From NCBI RefSeq assembly GCF_030272615.1, contig NC_081406.1, forward strand, positions 398,075,939 through 398,139,938: a stretch of DNA of 64,000 nt, written 5' to 3'. Every line of letters begins with the position of its first letter. Within the stretch, counting starts at the first letter, position 1. Under the pieces are notes generated by a model. It ran no database searches and had not been told where the DNA came from. It saw nothing but the letters and a program-made list of their open reading frames with translations. Source of the stretch: Cryptomeria japonica. Lineage: Eukaryota; Streptophyta; Pinopsida; Cupressales; Cupressaceae. Shown in pieces: positions 1 through 11,269 of the stretch. A program made the position numbers and the translations under genes.

Positions 1-1397
1 CTTCCACCTTAGATTACTCACTTTTCTTCCTCAATACCCTCTTGAATGCTAAGGATGTGTCATCATGAGATCCAAATTTTGATAGAATAGGCTCAATAAA
101 TATTTCAGGCTCTTTTCTCTTCCTTCCTTTTTTTGGAACAACATGAATTAATGCATTTATATCCTGAGATACTTATTCAACAAATTTAGTTGCCTTTCCC
201 TGCTATTTCTTCCTCTTCTTCCGGTTAAACTCAGTATCAACCTCTTGCTTCTTTTGTTTAGCAATACCAAAGGGTTTCTCATCATCAATAGGTGCATCAA
301 TTAACAACTTTACATAACCATCTAGAATCTGTGCATAAACTTCATAACCCATCTCTTCAATCCATATCTTCCGGGGCTTGACAACTTCCATCAAAGTTTC
401 ATCCTTCTTAACCATGAAGCATCTCGGTTGAGTATTTCTCAATAATTTTCTTTGGAACCCTCACTCTAGAATTCATAGCCTTCTAGAATGCCTTAAAGTA
501 ACCCCACACTTTGTCATCTCGCTGACTACCCAAACTAGCAATAGATTGTTTCAGTTGTCTTCCTACAGGGATATCAAATGCCCATTGTTTCTTCCCAAAA
601 TTGGGAGTTTCATTAATGAAAAATAACATCAAATAGACAATAAGATTTCCATATTAGAATGTTCCCTTCTTCTCTCCTTTTATCTTCCCTAGGTTAATTA
701 ACAATTAATCTAACATCCATCCACATAGATATAACTTCTCATTTTCCCTCATCATCTTATGTGCTGCATAAATGCAGGAGCTAGAAACATAATTCAGACG
801 GTTTGATTGAGTTACCTTGTAACCAATAATCATGCTTTCAAATCTGATATCTTTGTCAGTGATAGTGCTAACCCTCATTGATCGCTTGTTCGATGTTGCA
901 CCAGTGATTTTCTTAACATGATCATTAGAAACCTTCTTATTTGGACACTTCCCAATATGTGACAAACTGGTGATGGTCCTGATGGCCTCCTTCAAGATCT
1001 TGTAAGGTCTGTCCAGCCAGATGAATTCTCCATGCACTCTTCTTAAAACATATCTAACAATCTCATCCTCAAATTCGGGAATATCTAGAATGCCGGTAAA
1101 TCTTAGATCCTCAATATGCTTGTACTCAGGCTTAATCTTTCCAGAATCTCCCATTAACTCGCTCATATACATGCTCTTAATATGACTGGTTCTCAAATCC
1201 TCAATGTGACAGTGAATGTAAGCTCTGGCATCTTTAACATATACAACTCCTTCCAGGACAAGGGAAAAAGTGCCAACCATATCATCCAAGGTGGAAATAT
1301 GTGGACATCGTTTGAAAATAAACCTAGGACGGTCCTTGACCTCAACAACAACAGGATTCACAATAAAATTTGGTGCAGAGGATGATCTCGCTTCCAT
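1..1397 (-). pseudogene. Element A1 ORF2, conserved protein of unknown function (partial, broken)
   Basis: The reading starts with a Met at 1397 and runs as 230 clean codons to 705. Similar sequence continues after stops through 203-442 and leaves the window at its left edge. I do not recognise a named domain. The protein matches the ORF2 of element C (37650-40788) along its length: a VHGE-F/N-x-W/Y-L motif followed by a KEAIR helix, then K-x-TG-A/S-TS, then an FKYG/F-YG stretch, then a PRK block near 330. It occupies the position where pol would lie but shows no protease, integrase, RT or RNase H motif. It follows the A1 gag-like gene on the same strand. The homology to C is seen directly; any role in replication or host interaction is unknown. 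Confidence 0.6.
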
Positions 1398-1599
1398 GAT
1401 GAAAGATAAATACCTGTGAAATAGTTGTAGGTGAAAACCCTAAAGAACTCTTCCGATCGCTGGTGAAATCCCTCAAGAAGATATTGATCGCATTGAATTG
1501 CCTTAGACTCACTCTGAATCACTCCGAATGCAAGGTGGACAAAAATTAAGTGGATTCAACCTTTTAACCTCCAAGAAACCCTAATCTATCATTGATATG

Positions 1600-2910
1600 A
1601 ATGACTTCTGGTGAAAGATACTGGATCTTGGTCAAACATCTCCATGCTAGATAAGCATTTCCAATGTCTAGAACAACTTCCAAAACCTCTTCCCAGGGCA
1701 TAAGCAGTATTATCATAAATTTTGCCCACCCCTAAGGCATCTGCCTCAGTTATCAGATGAGCTTCCTATCACTGCAAGAGAAACCTCCTCTTCCAGTTGA
1801 GTAACCAGAGCATTTCCATCTGCTAATTGATCATCTGACTTCCTGACCCATTTCTTGATATGATCTTTTGTATTTCATTGACCTTCTCTTTTTCTTTATC
1901 ATTTGATCCATCATTGTTAACCAATGGATTTCTACTTCTACAAAACTTAGCTATGTGTCCAACCTCATTGCATGCATAACATGTAACATTGTTCTTTTGA
2001 ATTGCTTTTCTAAAATCGGTATAATTACTTGACCTGCACTGATTAGCCATATGTCCAAATTTTCCACATGCATAACATTTAACATTGATTCTGCAATCTT
2101 CTGCCTTATGACCATACTTATTGCATTTACAAAATTGATCGGGAGCAGAATTATAGTTCTGATTTTCTCTATTTTTACATTGCCTATTCATGTGACCAAA
2201 TTTTATACAAACAAAGCATCTACCATTAAATTTATAAGAATTAAGCTACCTTACAAGTGCCTTCTTGTTTTGATCTTCATTTGCGATACCAGAGCTTTGT
2301 CCTTGTTCAAATCCAAGTCCACTAGAATCTCCATTTTGTCTTTGACTTTTCAACAATTCATCAAGTTGTGTTGAACTAGCCTTGAATTTATCCTTGTACT
2401 CATTTGCAACAGTCAGATCATCTCTCAAAATTATCATTTGTCTCTCAAGTTCTTGTTCATTACTATGGGATTGCACTAACTCTATTCTCAACATATCATT
2501 TTCTTGAACCAATCGAGTGCATTCTTCAAATTTGTTTTTAAGAGATATAGCAATATTTTCTTCCTTCTTATATTGGTCTTCAATCTCCTTTGACATCCTC
2601 ATAGTTAAGGCTTGCATTTCATTCCTCATGACCATGTTCTCTTAACTTAGCTTCTGACATCTTTCATTAAGGGCATCTTTCTCTTCATTATCCTGATTTT
2701 GCAAAAGTTCCTTCCTCCTACCTTGAACAGATGACAACCTCTCTTGTAGGATAAGAATGAATTCCTAAGCAAAATTCAATTCATCTTTTAACTTCAAGAT
2801 CTTCATCCTTCCAACATCATAATCTTCAAGTGCTACCTCAAGTTGCTTCTCTATACTCATATCCATGGATTCCAGTTTCAGGATCTTTCTCAAGATGTTA
2901 AACTTCCTTC
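1600..2910 (-). pseudogene. Element A1 gag-like protein: coiled coil plus four CCHC zinc knuckles
   Basis: The gene begins just inside the primer-binding site. The first ~220 codons are a charged, heptad-rich coiled coil; then come four CX2CX4HX4C-type knuckles near 2213, 2130, 2076 and 1980. The second has lost its first Cys (Phe instead), although A2 keeps it. In-frame stops occur near 2765, 2644 and 2246; at 2246-2248 and near 2765 the A2 copy has CAG, so these are CAG-to-TAG changes. The order is that of a retrotransposon gag/nucleocapsid protein, but no copia UBN2-type gag domain is present. Zinc knuckles normally bind nucleic acid. ORF2 follows downstream. Confidence 0.65.
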
Positions 2911-2919
2911 GAGGCACAA

Positions 2920-2932
2920 GGCTCTAATACCA
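2920..2932 (-). other. Primer-binding site of A1
   Basis: On the minus strand this reads TGGTATTAGAGCC, one change from the canonical plant initiator-Met tRNA primer site (TGGTATCAGAGC). It lies five bases inside the LTR that begins at 2938, which fixes the element orientation as minus. Confidence 0.7.
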
Positions 2933-2937
2933 ATTAT

Positions 2938-3834
2938 TGGAATCCAAGAACATTGAGAGGGGGGGGGGGGGTTGAATTAATGGTCTACCAGAATGACCAA
3001 TTTTAAGCTTATTTAAACATGCATTCACCAACCGATATACCAATACATATAATATTGAAAGAAGTGAAGCAATTAATAAGACAATCACACAAATGAATAC
3101 CATACCACAAAGAATTATACGTGGAAAACCCAAAAGAGGAAAAAGAACAGTGGGATTTGTGACCCACAATGTCAATCCACTGGCTATATGAAAATATATT
3201 ACAAAATATAGGGGCCTGCACATGCAGGAAGGCTTATAGCCTAGAGCACATTGCTCATCACAAAAGAGTCTCACTGACTACCTGCAAATCCAAATTACAA
3301 TCTAGAGAAATGAGTGAACTGCAAAGATAACATCTCCTATGCCTGAACACAGTTTTGGTTAAGCTCTGTCTGTTCTGGTCTAAAACCCTAAACCCTTACC
3401 GGAATAACCTCTTACATAATCTTTGCATTACAACATTCCATATCTCTCAAACACATCTTACACATTGCAAAATTATCTAATCAACTAACCTATATACCCT
3501 TACAATCCTTCATGCATTATGTCGGCTTACATAGATAATTACAAAGTGAATATACATGTCGGCTCAATTACATATATACATAAATATCAAAATCAATTGC
3601 CGATTCTTGGATCTCCCAAAAGATATTGGCCTTCTATATCTTGATGAAGTCATGTCGGCCTTCAATGCCGGTAACAAAAGAATACCTCCCAATCAGTGAA
3701 GATACCTGTCGGTGCTGGTGTCGGTGTTGGTGAAGTGTCTGCCGGTAAACAACCAAACCAAAATATGAAGCCAGAACATGTTTCCATCAATGACAACATA
3801 TTGAAACCAATCAAATGAGTGTCAATTGCCAACA
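2938..3834 (-). repeat. Middle LTR of the A1/A2 tandem
   Basis: An 897-bp LTR with TG...CA ends (tggaatccaag ... gccaaca) that aligns with the LTR at 5540-13177. A G-tract of more than ten bases lies just inside the left end, and the triple inverted-repeat block is at 3215-3256. Its left neighbour is a primer-binding site, so it is the 5' LTR of A1. Its right neighbour is internal sequence without a polypurine tract, so it is also the only 3' LTR available to A2. ORFs read across it are LTR sequence, not genes. Confidence 0.8.
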
Positions 3835-4434
3835 ACATCTTCAACATATACAACTCCTTCTGGAATATGGGAAAAAGCACCAACCAAATCATCCAAGGTG
3901 GCAATATGGGGACATCATTTGAAAATCGGCCTAGGATGGTCCTTGACCTCGACAACAGTATGATTTGAAATAAAAGTAGGTATAGAGGATGATCCGCTTC
4001 CATGATGAAAGATAAGTATCGATGAAATAGTTGTCAGTGAAATCCTAAAGAACTCTTCCGATCATTGGTGAAATCACTCAAGAATATATCGATCGCACTG
4101 CACTGCCTTAGAATCATTCTAAATCACTCTAAATGCAAAGTGATCCGAAATGAAGTGGATTCAACCTTTTATCCTTCAAGAGACCCTAATCCATCATTGA
4201 TATGAATGACTTCCAATGAAAGATATCGGATCTCGGTCGAACATCTCCATGCCGGATAAGCATTTCCAATGTCGGGAACATCTTCCAAAACCTCTTCTCG
4301 GGGCATAAGTAGTATTATCATTAATTTTGCCTACCCCTAAGGGATCTGCCTTAGTTACCGGATGAGCTTCTTGCTGGTACAAGAGCAACCTCCTCTACCG
4401 ATTGAGTAACCAGTGATTTCCATCTGCTGATTGA
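3835..4434 (-). pseudogene. A2 remnant: gag tail and start of ORF2, fused to the LTR
   Basis: This stretch is homologous to about 1228-1830 of A1: the spacer after the zinc knuckles and the first codons of ORF2. The homology stops abruptly at 3834/3835, where the LTR begins. Most of ORF2, the 3' untranslated region and the polypurine tract are missing. The remaining ORF2 start is out of frame and cannot encode the full protein. Confidence 0.6.
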
Positions 4435-5490
4435 TCATCTGACTTCCTGACCCATTTCTTGATATGATCTTTGCCGTATTTTATTTACGTTCTCTTTTCC
4501 TTTATCATTTGATCCGTCATTGTTAACCGGTGGATTTATTCTTCTACAAAACTTAGCTATGTGTCCAACCATGTTGCATGCATAACATGTAACATTGTTC
4601 TTTTGAATTTCTTTGCTAAAACCGGTATAATTGCTTGACATGCACTAATTAGCCATATGTCCAAATTTTCCACATGCATAACATTTCACATTCATTCTGC
4701 AATCTTCTATCTTATGACCATACTTATTGCATTTAGAACATTGATCAGGAGTAGAATTATAGTTATGATTTTATCTATTTGTACATTACCTAGCCATGTG
4801 ACCAAATTTATTACAAACAAAGTATCTACCATTAAATTTGTAAGCATTAAGCTGCCTTATCGGTGCATTTTGATTTTGATCTTCATTAGCAGTACTAGAG
4901 CTCTGACCTTGTTCAAATCCAAGTCCACTGGAATCTCCATTCTTTCTTTGACTTTTCAATAATTCATCAAGATGTGCTAAACTAACCTTGAATTTGTCCT
5001 TGTACTCACTTGAAGCAGTCAGATCATCTCTTAGGATTATCATTTATCTCTCAAGTTCTTGGTCATTACTTTGGGATTGCACTAAATCAGTTCTCAACAT
5101 ATCAATTTCATGAACCAACCGAGTGCATTCTTCAAATTTGTCTTTCAAAGATATAGCAAGATTTTCTTCCTTCTTCTTCCGGTCTTCAATCTCTTTTGAC
5201 ATCCTCATAGTTAAGGCTTGCATTTCATTCCTCATGACCATGTTCTCCCGACTCAGCTTCTTACATCTTTCATTAAGGGAATCCTTCTCTTCATTATCCC
5301 GATTCTACAGAAGTTCCTTCCTCCTATCTTGAACATATGACAACCTCTCATGTAGGATAAGAATGAATTCCTGAGCAGAATTCAATTCATATTGTAACTT
5401 AAATTCTTCATCCTTTCAGCATCATAATCTTCAAGTGCTACCTCAAGTTATTTCTCCAAACTCATATTGTTGGATTCTGAATTCAGGATC
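4435..5490 (-). pseudogene. Element A2 gag-like protein (coiled coil, zinc knuckles), broken
   Basis: This is the same architecture as the A1 copy. Coiled-coil segments lie at 5241-5044 and 5043-4786 in one frame, separated only by a TAA at 5044-5046 where A1 has CAA. The second knuckle, near 4735, keeps the Cys that A1 has lost, while the first Cys of the first knuckle is Tyr. The last knuckle reads CYACNMVGHIAKFC. Comparison of A1 and A2 shows which stops are later decay. The copy is not expected to be functional. Confidence 0.6.
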
Positions 5491-5525
5491 TTCCTCAAGC
5501 TGTTAAAATTCTTCTGAGGCACAAA

Positions 5526-5537
5526 GTTCTGATACCA
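5526..5537 (-). other. Primer-binding site of A2
   Basis: Minus-strand TGGTATCAGAAC, close to the initiator-Met tRNA primer site, two bases from the LTR starting at 5540. Confidence 0.7.
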
Positions 5538-5539
5538 AT

Positions 5540-6040
5540 TGGAATCCAAGAACATTGAGGGGGGGGGGGGTGAATCATTGTTCTACCAGAATGATCAATT
5601 TTAACCTTATTAAACCATGCATTCACCAACTGGTAATCCGGTACATATAAGATTGAAAGAAGTAAAGCAATCAATAAGCCAATCACACAAATGAATACCA
5701 TAACATAGAGAATTATACGTGGAAAACCTCAAAGAGGAAAAACCATAGTGGGATTTGTGACCCATAATATCAATCCACTGGGCATAGGAAAAGATATTTC
5801 AAAATATAGGGGCCTGCACTTGCAGGACAACTTACAACCTAGAGCACATTGCTCATCACAAAAAGAGTCTCATTGAATAAATACAAATCCAGACTACAAT
5901 CCAGGGAAATGAGTGAATGTCAAAGATAACATCTTCTATGCCTTAATACATTTCTAGTTAAGATTTGATTGTTCTGGTCTGAAACCCTAAACCCTTACCA
6001 GAATAACCTGTTACATAAACGTCCTCACATACATGATATC
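5540..6040 (-). repeat. Right LTR of A2, first part (interrupted by element B)
   Basis: The sequence begins tggaatccaag with a G-tract, like the LTR at 2938. It carries two arms of the triple inverted-repeat block (5813-5826 and 5842-5854); the central arm has decayed. It is cut at 6040 by copia element B and resumes at 12738. Confidence 0.8.
6036..6040. other. Target-site duplication of element B, left copy (ATATC)
   Basis: ATATC directly precedes the B LTR and is repeated at 12733-12737 directly after the other LTR, as expected for a 5-bp retroviral-type integration. Confidence 0.9.
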
Positions 6041-7103
6041 TGTTAGGTCCCAGAGACAACTAAGAGGGGGGGGGGTGCGAATTAGTTGTCAACAAATTTC
6101 AAACCAAAAACAACTTAACCAACTTAATGCTTAATATTGGTTAACCAGTTAAGTATGCCGGTAGACAGTGTTAACAGTTAATTGCTATACCGGTAAAGAT
6201 TAATGCATGAAACATAAACACAAAGTCATCCAGAACACATAACACCAATATTTGTACGTGGAAACCCTGTAAGGGGAAAAACCATGATGGGAAACCTTAC
6301 CCATAATCAGATGATACTACTGCGGATAGTAAGTGTAAATAAATGGGGTCTGCACATGCAGAAAGGCCAACAACCTAGAGTTCACTGCTCAATCACAAAA
6401 TGGGAGTCACACTGACTACGGTTGGATGGTTAAATCCAATAAGAATGTACTGCACAAAATAACATCTTCATATGCTGGATTTAGTACCGGTGTAATGCTG
6501 ATATGCTTTCACAAAAACCTATCTTCACCTTCAAATGATGTCTTCGTGTATAGCTCTGCTTAATCTCACATATACCTTCACACAATTATTTTTTGCATTC
6601 CACATTCCATCTTACAAATAAGATCTTACATTTATACCATAACCTAAGACCAATTTTAGTAGGTCAGCTCTACAAGATATTACAAAAAACATTTTACAAA
6701 CAATATAATATCCAATGCAATAACCGATTAAACATGTCGGCTTAATGCATTTACAACAATAATTAATCATCCAAATAGCATGCCATGCCGATCTGGAAAA
6801 GATAAACCTGTCGGTGTAACCCTAGGTAACCCTGGATCTATTTGCCGATAAAAGGAAATATGCAAATATGAATATACCGATGAACATAAGTCCAGGACAA
6901 GATGTCCAAACAATGTCTTCGACATCACCAAGTGTCTTCCACATAATTTCGAGTGCCGGTGGTCAATATATCCTACTGGTGAACCATATACCAGTAACTA
7001 TGCAATAGTTACTTGCTTGCCGGTGAATGCTGCTGGATCTCCAAAGTGCTAGTGTTTTAGTATGTGTTGACATCAATGACAAAACCATACCAAAATACCA
7101 ACA
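6041..7103 (-). repeat. Element B 3' LTR
   Basis: A 1,063-bp LTR, tgttaggtccc ... ataccaaca, nearly identical to 11673-12732. It contains a ten-base G-tract near the left end and the inverted-repeat block starting at 6349. The differences from its partner seen by eye are mainly transitions. Confidence 0.9.
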
Positions 7104-7117
7104 ATCTCCCCCTTTGG
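7104..7117 (-). other. Polypurine tract of element B
   Basis: Minus-strand CCAAAGGGGGAGAT immediately inside the 3' LTR, the expected plus-strand priming site. The adjoining sequence (ttggcattgatggcaacac on the plus strand) recurs almost unchanged in elements C and F. Confidence 0.85.
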
Positions 7118-7468
7118 CATTGATGGCAACACAAGATCGAAAAACCATCAAAGTGCCAAAACATAAATGCCAAATACCAACAACCAACAATCTCTCCTAA
7201 ACAACAATCTCTCCCCCTGGGAGCAACATGTGTTATCCAAAGTTTTTCAATACCAATCTCTCCTTAAAAGTATAATGTGTTTTTCCATAGATATCTCTCC
7301 CCCTTTGACATCAAATGCTAAAGTTACAATAATAAAATTAAGTTCATATACAAAATACCAATCAATTCAATATACCAACTACTCCCCCTGAGAAGTAGCT
7401 TCCTCATCAAAGACCAGAGTAAAAGATTTGTTTGTTAATTCTGCTGGTTGATGAGAATCATCAACTGT

Positions 7469-8521
7469 CTAAGTCTCTACCAGTGGTGGTATGACTCCAA
7501 GCTGATCTCTGAGATATTCAAAAGTCTCCTTAGGCAAAGGTTTTATGAAAATATCTGCAAGCTGTTCTTTAGTGTTCACATAAACTAGTTTTATCTCCTT
7601 TTCTTCAACTTTTTCCCTTAGAAAATTCAATTTGATAGAAACATGTTTTGTTTTAGAATGTAATACCGGATTCTTAGCTATATCAATTGCTGTAGTGTTA
7701 TCACAATATATTGTAATAGGTTCTTTGCATTTTACCTTTATGTCTTTCAACATTTGTTTAAGCCACAGTACCTGTGTATAGTTAGTTGCTGCTGCAACAT
7801 ATTCTAATTCTGCTTTTGATAAAGATGTACAACTCTGTTTCTTACTTAACCAAGAAACTAATCTCTTTCCAAGAAAGAATGCTCCGCCAGTGGTGCTTTT
7901 TATATCATCCACATCTCCTACGCAATTTGCATTTGTGTATGCACATAGATCAAAATTTTCATCTCTAGGATACCATAATCCAAGATTTGCAGTGCCTTGT
8001 AAGTACCAGAAAATCCTTTTTACTGCTGATTCATGATTTTCTCTAGGATTACTTTGAAATCTTGAAACAATACATACTGCATTCATAATATTAGGTCTGG
8101 TTTGTGTCAAATACAGTAAACCTCCTATCATAGATTTGTATCTAGTTGGATTAACATGTGTAGATTCATCCGTTTGAGATAATTTGTCATTTGTAGTCAT
8201 AGGCATGCTTACTAGTTTAGAGTTCTCCATCGCAAATTTCTTTAGTAACTCTTTCAAGTATTTGGATTGACTCAAAAATATACCTTTGTCAGTCTGTGAA
8301 ATCTGCAATCCTAAAAAGAATTTTATTTCTCCAATCATAGACATTTCAAATTCTTGCTGCATTTTAATAGAAAATTCTTTACATAATCCATCTTCTCCTC
8401 CAAAGATTATATCATCAACGAATACTTCTATAATCAAGATGTCATCATTAGTTATTTTGTAATATAAATTGTTGTCTATATTTCCTTTAGTAAAGCCAAT
8501 CTTTAAAAGATACTTATCCAA
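7469..8521 (-). pseudogene. Element B reverse transcriptase (C-terminal part) and RNase H
   Basis: This is the final 350 codons of the copia polyprotein. The RT catalytic motif FVDD is at residues 34-37. The RNase H domain follows, with SKAELEYVAAA and YCDNTTAIDIA, ending in the copia tail HSKTKH...LADIFIKPLP. A TAG at 8533-8531, where element F has TGG (Trp), separates it from the upstream part in the same frame. The product would copy the RNA genome and degrade the RNA strand in the cytoplasmic particle. Conserved residues are present, but the upstream stops mean it cannot be made as one polyprotein. Confidence 0.88.
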
Positions 8522-8620
8522 CCTTGCATACTAGGCTCTTGGGGCTTGTTTCAGTCCATACAAAGCTTTTCTTAACCTGCAAACCATATCATTGTCATCT
8601 ATCAAAGAAAATCCATCAGG

Positions 8621-10243
8621 TTATTCAATATAGACTTCCTCTTCAAGATCTCCATTCAAAAATGCACATTTAATATCCATTTGATAAACTTTGTAGTTCT
8701 TGTGAGCTGCAAAAGCCAAGAATAAACTGACTGCCTCAATTCTAGCTACTGGTGCAAAGGTTTCATTGTAATCAAATCCTTCTTTCTGAGAATATCCCTT
8801 ACACACTAGTCTTGCTTTATTTCTGACAACCTTACCATCTTCATTAAGTTTGTTTCTAAATACCCATTTGGTTCCAATTACATTTTTATCTTTAGGTCGG
8901 GGAACTAATGTCCAAGTATTATTTTTCTCAATTTGTTCTAATTCTTCTTCCATAGCTTTGACACAAAATTTATCTTCACATGCCTCATTAACAGATGATG
9001 GTTCAATTTGAGAAATAAGACATACCTCTTCATTTGCCAATCTTCCTCTTGTCATAACTCCTTTAAATTTGTTTCCAATTATCTGATCTTCAGAATGATT
9101 CAATTTTACATATCGGGGTGTCTTAGTTTGCTGTTGTTCTTCAATTACTATGGAATTCTCAGATGGTACCGAGGTAACTGGATCTTCATTTTGTACTAGT
9201 GGATTTAGTGTAGGTTCATTTGTCACAATTTCTATTGCCAGTTTAGAGTCTATATACCTTGAAGTTCCTCTGAATTGTTCATCAATTTTTACATTTGTAC
9301 TCTCAACAATTTTCTGCAATCTCTTGTTAAAACATCTATATGCCTTGCTCTTAGATGAATAACCAAGAAATATTCCTTCATCACTTCTAGGATCAAATTT
9401 GCCAATATACTCATCTCTTCTAATATAACATTTAATTCCAAAAATTATGAAATACTTAAGAGTAGGAGTATTACCAAACCATAGTTCATGAGGGGTCTTA
9501 TCGGTTTCACCTTTGATGTGAACTTTATTGAATGTATAGACCGTTGTGCTGACTACTTCTCTCAAATACATATGTGGTAAATTTGCTTCAGATAACATAC
9601 TTCTTGCTACATCCAAGATAGTTCTATTTTTCCTTTCAACAACTCCATTCTGCTGTGGTGTCCGAGGTGCTGATAGCTGTCTTCTAATTCCATTTACTTC
9701 ATAGAATGTATTAAAGTCCTTAGATGTGAATTCTCCTCCTTGATCTGATCTTAAACATTTGATTTTCTTACCGGTTTCATTTTCAACCATTGCTTTGAAT
9801 AGTTTAAACTTTCCAAGTGCTTCTGATTTTTCTCTAAGAAAAGTAACCCAACACATTCTAGAATAATCATCAATAATTAGCATGAAATATCTATCACCTT
9901 GTAAGCTTTTAGTTCTAGCTAGACCACATAAATTAGTGTGAATCAAATCAAGAGCATTATTGGATTTTTCTGGAATACTTTTGAAACTAGCTCTGACTTG
10001 CTTTCCAAATTGACATTCCTTACATATTGTATTCTGAGGTTTCACAATTTTAGGTAGCTCTCTAACTGCCTTAGAAGTACTGATCTTTACCATGGAATCA
10101 AAGTTTACATGATAGATTCTCTTATGCCATAACCAACTTTCATCTATATGTGCAATCAAGCATGCCTTTTCACTATTATTCAAATGAAAGATATTACCTC
10201 TAGTCTGATTACTGGTTGTAATTTCTAAACCAGTTCTATTCAT
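8621..10243 (-). pseudogene. Element B integrase and N-terminal reverse transcriptase
   Basis: 540 codons. The gag-pre-integrase zinc-binding HHCC region comes first (residues ~40-80, ending CKECQFGKQ), then the integrase core with its acidic triad ([15 protein letters not shown], and the Glu of the NGVVERKNR motif), then the linker and the start of RT ([18 protein letters not shown]). It ends at a TAA (8623-8621) where element F reads CAA (Gln). A stop also precedes the first Met, near 10246. Residues needed for integration are visible; loss of function comes from the stops. Confidence 0.9.
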
Positions 10244-10435
10244 GATTTTTTATTTTCCATTCTTAAATTGTAACTGAAATCCTTTCTCAACCAATTGACC
10301 AACACTTAAAATATTATGGTTTAATCCTTCAACATAGTAGACATTGTCAGTGTTATGCTTACCATCAAGAGATGTTGTACCCCTACCTTTGATTGAACAT
10401 GCTTTGTCATCTCTAAATCTTACTAAACCTCCATT

Positions 10436-11248
10436 TTATTCTTGAAAGTTTAAGAATTTACCTTTGTCTCCTGTCATATGATGTGAGCATCCTGAGTCAA
10501 TGATCCATTCATCATTTACTTCAACTTTAGCTACTAGGGCTTGTTCTACCGGTTGAGCAGTAGGTGCTAGTTGATATTTAGTTATAGCAACAAAAACCCA
10601 TCCATTGTCTGCCGGATCCTCATCAGAATCATTAGTCACACCTTCATCAATAATGTAACAAGATTTGTCTTTGTTCTTCTTAAATCTGTATCTCTGATAT
10701 TCAGGATTAGGCTTGTATGTCATTCTAGCTTCTTCTCTTAGTCTAGTATGTCTATCAGGGCATCTCGAAGCCATATGACCAATCTTATTGCAGTTAAAAC
10801 ATTTAAAGGGTTCTTTACCTTCATACTTACTTCCAATTGGACCTTTAGGCATTTTCCTTGCAAATAGTGCTTCAAGTTCTTCATTCTCCTTCCTAGTTTC
10901 TTCAAGTTCTCTTGCATAAAAGGATTTCCAATCTGATTTGTCAAATGATGGAGTAGATGATGTTGATGCTTTAAAGGCCAAATCTATCTTTATAGTAGCA
11001 ACAGGACCAAATTCTTCAATTTCAAAAGCTGAAAGTTTTCCAATCAATGTATCCCTAGTTACTGATGTATTAGGCATTGTTCTCAACTCATTTATAGTAG
11101 TAACCTTTATTTTATATGCTAGTGGAAATCCTCTTAAGATTTTTGAAACAATTTCATCCTCACTTAAGGTTCCTCCACAACATTTAATACCCAAAACAAT
11201 TTCATTTACTCTTTCCATAAAAGCAGAAATCCTTTCATCTTGTTCCAT
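10436..11248 (-). pseudogene. Element B gag C-terminus, zinc knuckle and aspartic protease
   Basis: The reading begins inside gag (MEQDERISAFMERVNE). It has one CCHC knuckle, CFNCNKIGHMASRC, for genomic RNA binding, then the protease active site WIIDSGCSHHMTG near the C-terminus. The reading ends at a TAA (10438-10436) after the residues FQE. Element F has a TAG at exactly the same codon, which is reported separately. The frame is the same as in gag upstream and integrase downstream. Confidence 0.88.
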
Positions 11249-11269
11249 TTTCAGATGTTCATACCTGAC

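Noticed and set aside
2945-2971. G-tracts as G-quadruplexes
   Set aside because: Each LTR has only one G-run; an intramolecular quadruplex needs four nearby runs.
2924-3274. Hydrophobic ORF resembling a membrane protein
   Set aside because: It crosses the primer site, G-tract and LTR of A1; the same region in the related LTR is not open.
9008-9362. Plus-strand ORFs opposite the copia polyprotein
   Set aside because: They are antisense shadows of well-supported integrase/RT coding on the minus strand.
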